Made by a program: the position numbers and the translations under genes
From: Lachnospiraceae bacterium UBA6998
GTDB taxonomy: Bacteria; Bacillota; Clostridia; Lachnospirales; Lachnospiraceae
Assembly: GCA_002448395.1 (NCBI GenBank)
Contig: DJXS01000038.1
Location: 12,539-76,538 of the forward strand
DNA length: 64,000 nucleotides
Direction: 5' to 3'
The notes under the pieces: model-generated
What the model was told of the DNA's origin: nothing
Seen by the model: only the letters and a program-made list of their open reading frames with translations
The model's database searches: none
Shown: positions 61,164-64,000 of the stretch, one piece after another
Numbering within the stretch: position 1 is the first letter of the stretch
How the letters are laid out: every line of letters begins with the position of its first letter

Positions 61164-62459
61164 TCAGTTCAACTCGTCTTCTGCCGCGCATTCGCCGGCC
61201 AGGTGTCCGGTGGACCATGCGATCTGTAAGTTAAATCCGCCTGTATGGGCATCTACATCCAGAACTTCTCCGGCAGCGTAGAGTCCCTTTACGGATCTGC
61301 ATTCCATAGTTGACGGATTGAATGCCTTGACGTCCAGTCCTCCTCTGGTCACTATCGCTTCTGCAAAGCCGCGCGTCCCTGTCGCATGGATTGGAACGCT
61401 GTGGATCAGTTCTTCCAGCCTCTCGATCTCTTTATCATTCATCGAGGAGGCCGTCCTCTCTCCGATCCCGGTCATTTCGGCTATTTCTTCCGCGAGCCGC
61501 TGGGGAAACAGCGTTCTTATCACTGTAGACATCTTCTTTCCCGGCGCCGCATCAATCTCTCTTCTTATCCTGGCGCAGAGCTGCTCTTTCGTCAGCGCGG
61601 GTTTTAAATTGAGCCGAAGAGAATATCCTTCCGGATGACTGTCAAAATTCATATAGCAGGAAGCCGTGAGTACCAAAGGGCCGCTGATGCCGAAATGTGT
61701 AAAAAGCATCTCCCCGAATCCATTATAAAGCGGCTTTTTATTCTTGCGCTTTTCCCCTTCCTGCGGTCTTAAAAGAGTTAGTTCGACGTTCTTTAAGGCG
61801 AGTCCCTGAAGGCGCGCGCACCAGGCTTCCCCGACTTCGATCGGCACCAGGGACGGGGCCGGCGTTCTGACGCCGATCCCAAGTTCCGCCGCCATCTTGT
61901 AGCCGTCTCCCTCAGAGCCTGTGGAAGGATAGGACCGTCCGCCGGTGGCCAGTATCACTGCATCCGCGTCGATCTGCTCACCGGATCGTGTTTCAACACC
62001 TATAACCCGTGCTGTCCCGTCTGTTTCAGAAGTCAGGATACGTTTTACAGGACAATGATATCGGATCTGCACATTGCGGCCTCTCAGATGCCCTACCAGC
62101 GCCTTCGTGACGTCTGAGGCGTGATCGGAGACCGGAAAGACCCTGTCGCCCCTCTCTGTTTTGACCGGGCATCCGTTTTCCTCAATAAATCCGATCATCT
62201 GCTGAGAGTCAAATCCATACACGGCGCTGTACAGAAACTTCGGATTTGTGACGATATGCGTCCAGAATTCCTGCATATCACAGGCATTGGTGAGATTGCA
62301 TCTTCCCTTACCCGTAATATAGATCTTCTTGCCCGCCTTCTCCGTCTTTTCCAAAATAGTGACCGCCGCGCCCTGATCCGCCGCTGCACAGGCAGCCATA
62401 AGACCTGCCGCGCCGGCTCCGATGACAACTATATGTCTTCTGCCTTTTTCTCTCTGCAT
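61164..62459 (-). CDS. HI0933/BaiN-family flavoprotein (NAD(P)/FAD-dependent oxidoreductase)
   Basis: A 431-residue flavoprotein of the HI0933/YhiN group, which includes BaiN of bile-acid-degrading Clostridia; most members have no known reaction. The FAD dinucleotide fold is VVIGAGAAGLMAA near the N-terminus, and the C-terminal FAD motif is GLYAAGEVLDVDAHTGGFN with LQIAWSTG. AGTIAxGGRSYPSTGSEGDGY-type elements are represented by ATGGRSYPSTG. ATG 62459 has AAGG five bases upstream; a TTG at 62474 is less likely. First gene of the unit with cmk, ispH and rpsA. Confidence 0.85.
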   Translation of the reverse strand: MQREKGRRHIVVIGAGAAGLMAACAAADQGAAVTILEKTEKAGKKIYITGKGRCNLTNACDMQEFWTHIVTNPKFLYSAVYGFDSQQMIGFIEENGCPVKTERGDRVFPVSDHASDVTKALVGHLRGRNVQIRYHCPVKRILTSETDGTARVIGVETRSGEQIDADAVILATGGRSYPSTGSEGDGYKMAAELGIGVRTPAPSLVPIEVGEAWCARLQGLALKNVELTLLRPQEGEKRKNKKPLYNGFGEMLFTHFGISGPLVLTASCYMNFDSHPEGYSLRLNLKPALTKEQLCARIRREIDAAPGKKMSTVIRTLFPQRLAEEIAEMTGIGERTASSMNDKEIERLEELIHSVPIHATGTRGFAEAIVTRGGLDVKAFNPSTMECRSVKGLYAAGEVLDVDAHTGGFNLQIAWSTGHLAGECAAEDELN

Positions 62460-62562
62460 TCCTTCCTTATCCAACCTTACATGTGATCTCTTAATTCTCC
62501 ACAGCGCGGCAAAGATGCGGATCCCTTTTTTCGGTACCGCATTTTCAGAGCGCTATGTTCAC

Positions 62563-62591
62563 AGTATAAACCGCCGCAAAACGAACTGCAA
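62563..62591 (-). promoter_or_regulatory. promoter of the flavoprotein-cmk-ispH-rpsA operon
   Basis: On the minus strand TTGCAG (62586-62591) and TATACT (62563-62568), 17 bases apart. It leaves a leader of about 100 bases containing CG-rich inverted segments. The remaining 62592-62754 contains no gene; GC-rich self-complementary stretches (CCGGC, GCCGCC) are present, but no RNA family was recognised. Confidence 0.6.
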
Positions 62592-62754
62592 CGGGAAAGA
62601 AATCTGTTTACAACGGCGCTTTGCGTAATTACAATTATTAATAGAGCTGCAGGCCGGTCCCGGGAGGGGTGCCGCCAAGGTATTGCCGGTGTCTAAGTGC
62701 AAGAATGAATCGGAATAGATTAGAACACGCGGCAGCCGGTCACAGATAAAAAGT

Positions 62755-62794
62755 AAAAAAAGAAGGTGCGCATCCGCGCACCTTCTCTTTTTTT
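62755..62794 (-). terminator. terminator after tpiA
   Basis: Ten-base perfect stem AGAAGGTGCG / CGCACCTTCT with a six-base loop; on the minus strand a T run of seven follows. Confidence 0.9.
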
Positions 62795-62840
62795 GTCTTT
62801 TATTTACAAATCTCAAAACCGGATCTGTCGGAAGAACCGA

Positions 62841-63590
62841 TTACTTGTAGTTGACGATCTTTCCGAAGTCTTCCTTGAGGGAAGCACCGCCGATCAGGCC
62901 GCCGTCGATGTCGGGCTGTGCGAACAGCTCGGGAGCGGACTTGCCGTTTACGGAGCCGCCGTACTGGATGCGGATCTTCTCAGCTGTGTCAGCGTCATAG
63001 ATCTCAGCGATGAGTTCACGGATAGCATGGCAAACTTCCTGAGCCTGCTCAGTTGTAGCAACCTTGCCGGTTCCGATAGCCCAGATGGGCTCGTAAGCGA
63101 TGACCATGGAAGCTGCCTGCTCAGCTGTAACGCCGATCAGATCGCTCTTGAGCTGCAGGCGTACCCAGTCAATGGTAACGCCGGCTTCTCTCTGTGCCAG
63201 AGACTCGCCGCAGCAAAGGATGGGAGTAAGGCCATACTCGAATGCCTTGAGGACCTTTCTGTTCAGGAAAGCGTCATCCTCTTTGTAGTAATCTCTTCTC
63301 TCGGAGTGGCCGATGATAACATAATCAACACCTGCGTCCTTGAGCATAGCTCCGGAGATCTCGCCTGTGAAAGCGCCGCTGTCCTTGTCAGAGATATTCT
63401 CTGCACCGACTTTTACGTTGGTTCCTTTAACTGCCTCAACAACGGGAACAATGTCGATAGCGGGCACGCAGTAAACTACGTCCACATCATCGCTCTTTAC
63501 AAGGGGAGCAAGCATCGCTACGAGTGCCTTAGCCTCTGTAGGGGTCTTGTTCATTTTCCAGTTGCCGGCCACGATTTTTCTTCTTGCCAT
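62841..63590 (-). CDS. tpiA: triosephosphate isomerase
   Basis: Glycolytic enzyme interconverting glyceraldehyde 3-phosphate and dihydroxyacetone phosphate. The catalytic residues are Lys12 (NWKMN), His95 (IIGHSERR) and Glu167 (AYEPIWAIG), and the phosphate loop is YGGSVNGKS near residue 210. Length 249, normal. AAAGGAG precedes the ATG by seven bases. It follows pgk in the usual gap-pgk-tpi order of Firmicutes. A small eight-base stem (63619-63645) stands between the two genes and may stabilise the tpiA message. Confidence 0.97.
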   Translation of the reverse strand: MARRKIVAGNWKMNKTPTEAKALVAMLAPLVKSDDVDVVYCVPAIDIVPVVEAVKGTNVKVGAENISDKDSGAFTGEISGAMLKDAGVDYVIIGHSERRDYYKEDDAFLNRKVLKAFEYGLTPILCCGESLAQREAGVTIDWVRLQLKSDLIGVTAEQAASMVIAYEPIWAIGTGKVATTEQAQEVCHAIRELIAEIYDADTAEKIRIQYGGSVNGKSAPELFAQPDIDGGLIGGASLKEDFGKIVNYK

Positions 63591-63618
63591 TGTTGTACTC
63601 CTTTGATTATTGCTTGTT

Positions 63619-63645
63619 CAGGGGCAAAACATAGTTCTGCCCCTG
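63619..63645 (-). other. intercistronic hairpin between pgk and tpiA
   Basis: CAGGGGCA pairs with TGCCCCTG around an 11-base loop. No T run follows on the minus strand, so it looks like an mRNA-stability or processing element rather than a terminator. Confidence 0.45.
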
Positions 63646-63664
63646 TTTGCGGATCGAATGGAAA

Positions 63665-64000
63665 TTATTTGTCGTCAGCTGCTGCTACGCCGGGAAGGAC
63701 CTTGCCCTCAAGGAACTCAAGGGAAGCGCCGCCGCCGGTGGAGATGTGGCTCATCTTGTCGTGGAAGCCCATCTGGTTTGCTGCTGCCGCGCTGTCGCCG
63801 CCGCCGATGATGGTGGTTGCGTCTGCATCAGCCAGAGCCTGTGCTACGCACTTCGTGCCGTTAGCAAGGATCGGGTTCTCGAATACGCCCATAGGTCCGT
63901 TCCAGACAACAGTCTTGGCCTTGGAGAGCTCGTATGTGAACTCTTTGATGGTCTTCGGTCCGATATCCATTCCCATCCGGTCGTCCGGGATCGCGTCGAC
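63665..64000 (-). CDS. pgk: phosphoglycerate kinase, C-terminal part (truncated by window edge)
   Basis: The last 111 codons of the gene, open to the right edge. It shows PGK C-terminal landmarks: [36 protein letters not shown] and [15 protein letters not shown], which build the nucleotide-binding domain. It transfers phosphate from 1,3-bisphosphoglycerate to ADP. The stop codon lies 74 bases upstream of tpiA, in one glycolytic operon. Confidence 0.97.
   Translation of the reverse strand, partial: VDAIPDDRMGMDIGPKTIKEFTYELSKAKTVVWNGPMGVFENPILANGTKCVAQALADADATTIIGGGDSAAAANQMGFHDKMSHISTGGGASLEFLEGKVLPGVAAADDK

Overview
The window reads as a core-genome stretch of an anaerobic Gram-positive bacterium of the Clostridia, most likely Lachnospiraceae. 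The pointers are a six-gene Rnf complex (rnfCDGEAB) followed by apbE, RecU rather than RuvC, a split short HisG/HisZ pair, GerW with a DUF2953 partner, a LicD/TarI-type surface-polymer locus, type A RNase P RNA, the YloU-FakA-RecG-DegV neighbourhood, near-consensus SigA promoters with 17-base spacers, and strong AGGAGG-type ribosome binding sites. This is inferred from gene content; no 16S gene is present. Nearly all genes lie on the minus strand. The plus-strand exceptions are rpmB, rpsT, the two tRNA-Leu genes and the RNase H-like gene at 57148-58251.

Layout from left to right (minus-strand operons are transcribed right to left). 1-4415: his operon hisZ-hisG-hisD-hisB and the start of a HisA/F-like hisIE-type gene, with a consensus promoter just downstream of recU. 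4418-12826: a housekeeping run of recU, an RluA-type pseudouridine synthase, a membrane protein, a coiled-coil protein, coaD, rsmD, and a second type II topoisomerase (ParC/ParE-like). 12866-18151: degV, recG, fakA and an Asp23 protein. 18339-18686: rpmB with promoter and terminator. 18737-24276: a surface-polymer locus (licD, a Gtf3-like glycosyltransferase, a small unknown gene, DUF2953, gerW, a TarI/IspD cytidylyltransferase, an SDR epimerase). 24303-24803: rpsT. 24878-27043: two COG0523 GTPases, one with a long His/Asp metal-binding loop. 27111-27514: rnpB. 27516-34933: nucleoside kinase, Nif3 protein, trmK, rpoD, dnaG, dgt. 35086-35714: two tRNA-Leu genes facing two tRNA-Val genes. 35724-42977: pyridoxamine kinase, apbE and the Rnf operon. 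43131-50753: an exopolysaccharide locus (DUF4422 glycosyltransferase, polymerase, flippase, transglutaminase-like lipoprotein, chain-length protein, CotH kinase). 50763-57064: queA, an M18 aminopeptidase, a probable 6S RNA, an aminopeptidase P, thrC. 57148-62591: an RNase H-like protein, rpsA, ispH, cmk and a HI0933-family flavoprotein. 62755-64000: tpiA and the 3' part of pgk.

How the genes work together. Rnf couples ferredoxin:NAD+ oxidoreduction to an ion gradient, and ApbE attaches FMN to its D and G subunits. FakA probably works with a DegV/FakB partner to phosphorylate fatty acids. Dgt, DnaG and RpoD form a macromolecular-synthesis operon. Two separate loci build or decorate the cell surface: one carries LicD and a CDP-alditol-type cytidylyltransferase, the other is a Wzx/Wzy-type locus with two unusual members, a CotH kinase and an exported transglutaminase-like protein.

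The least explained parts are the CotH/transglutaminase exopolysaccharide locus, the paired COG0523 GTPases, the translational coupling of gerW to the cytidylyltransferase, and the terminator-like hairpin directly in front of apbE. No CRISPR array, insertion sequence, prophage or integrase was seen.
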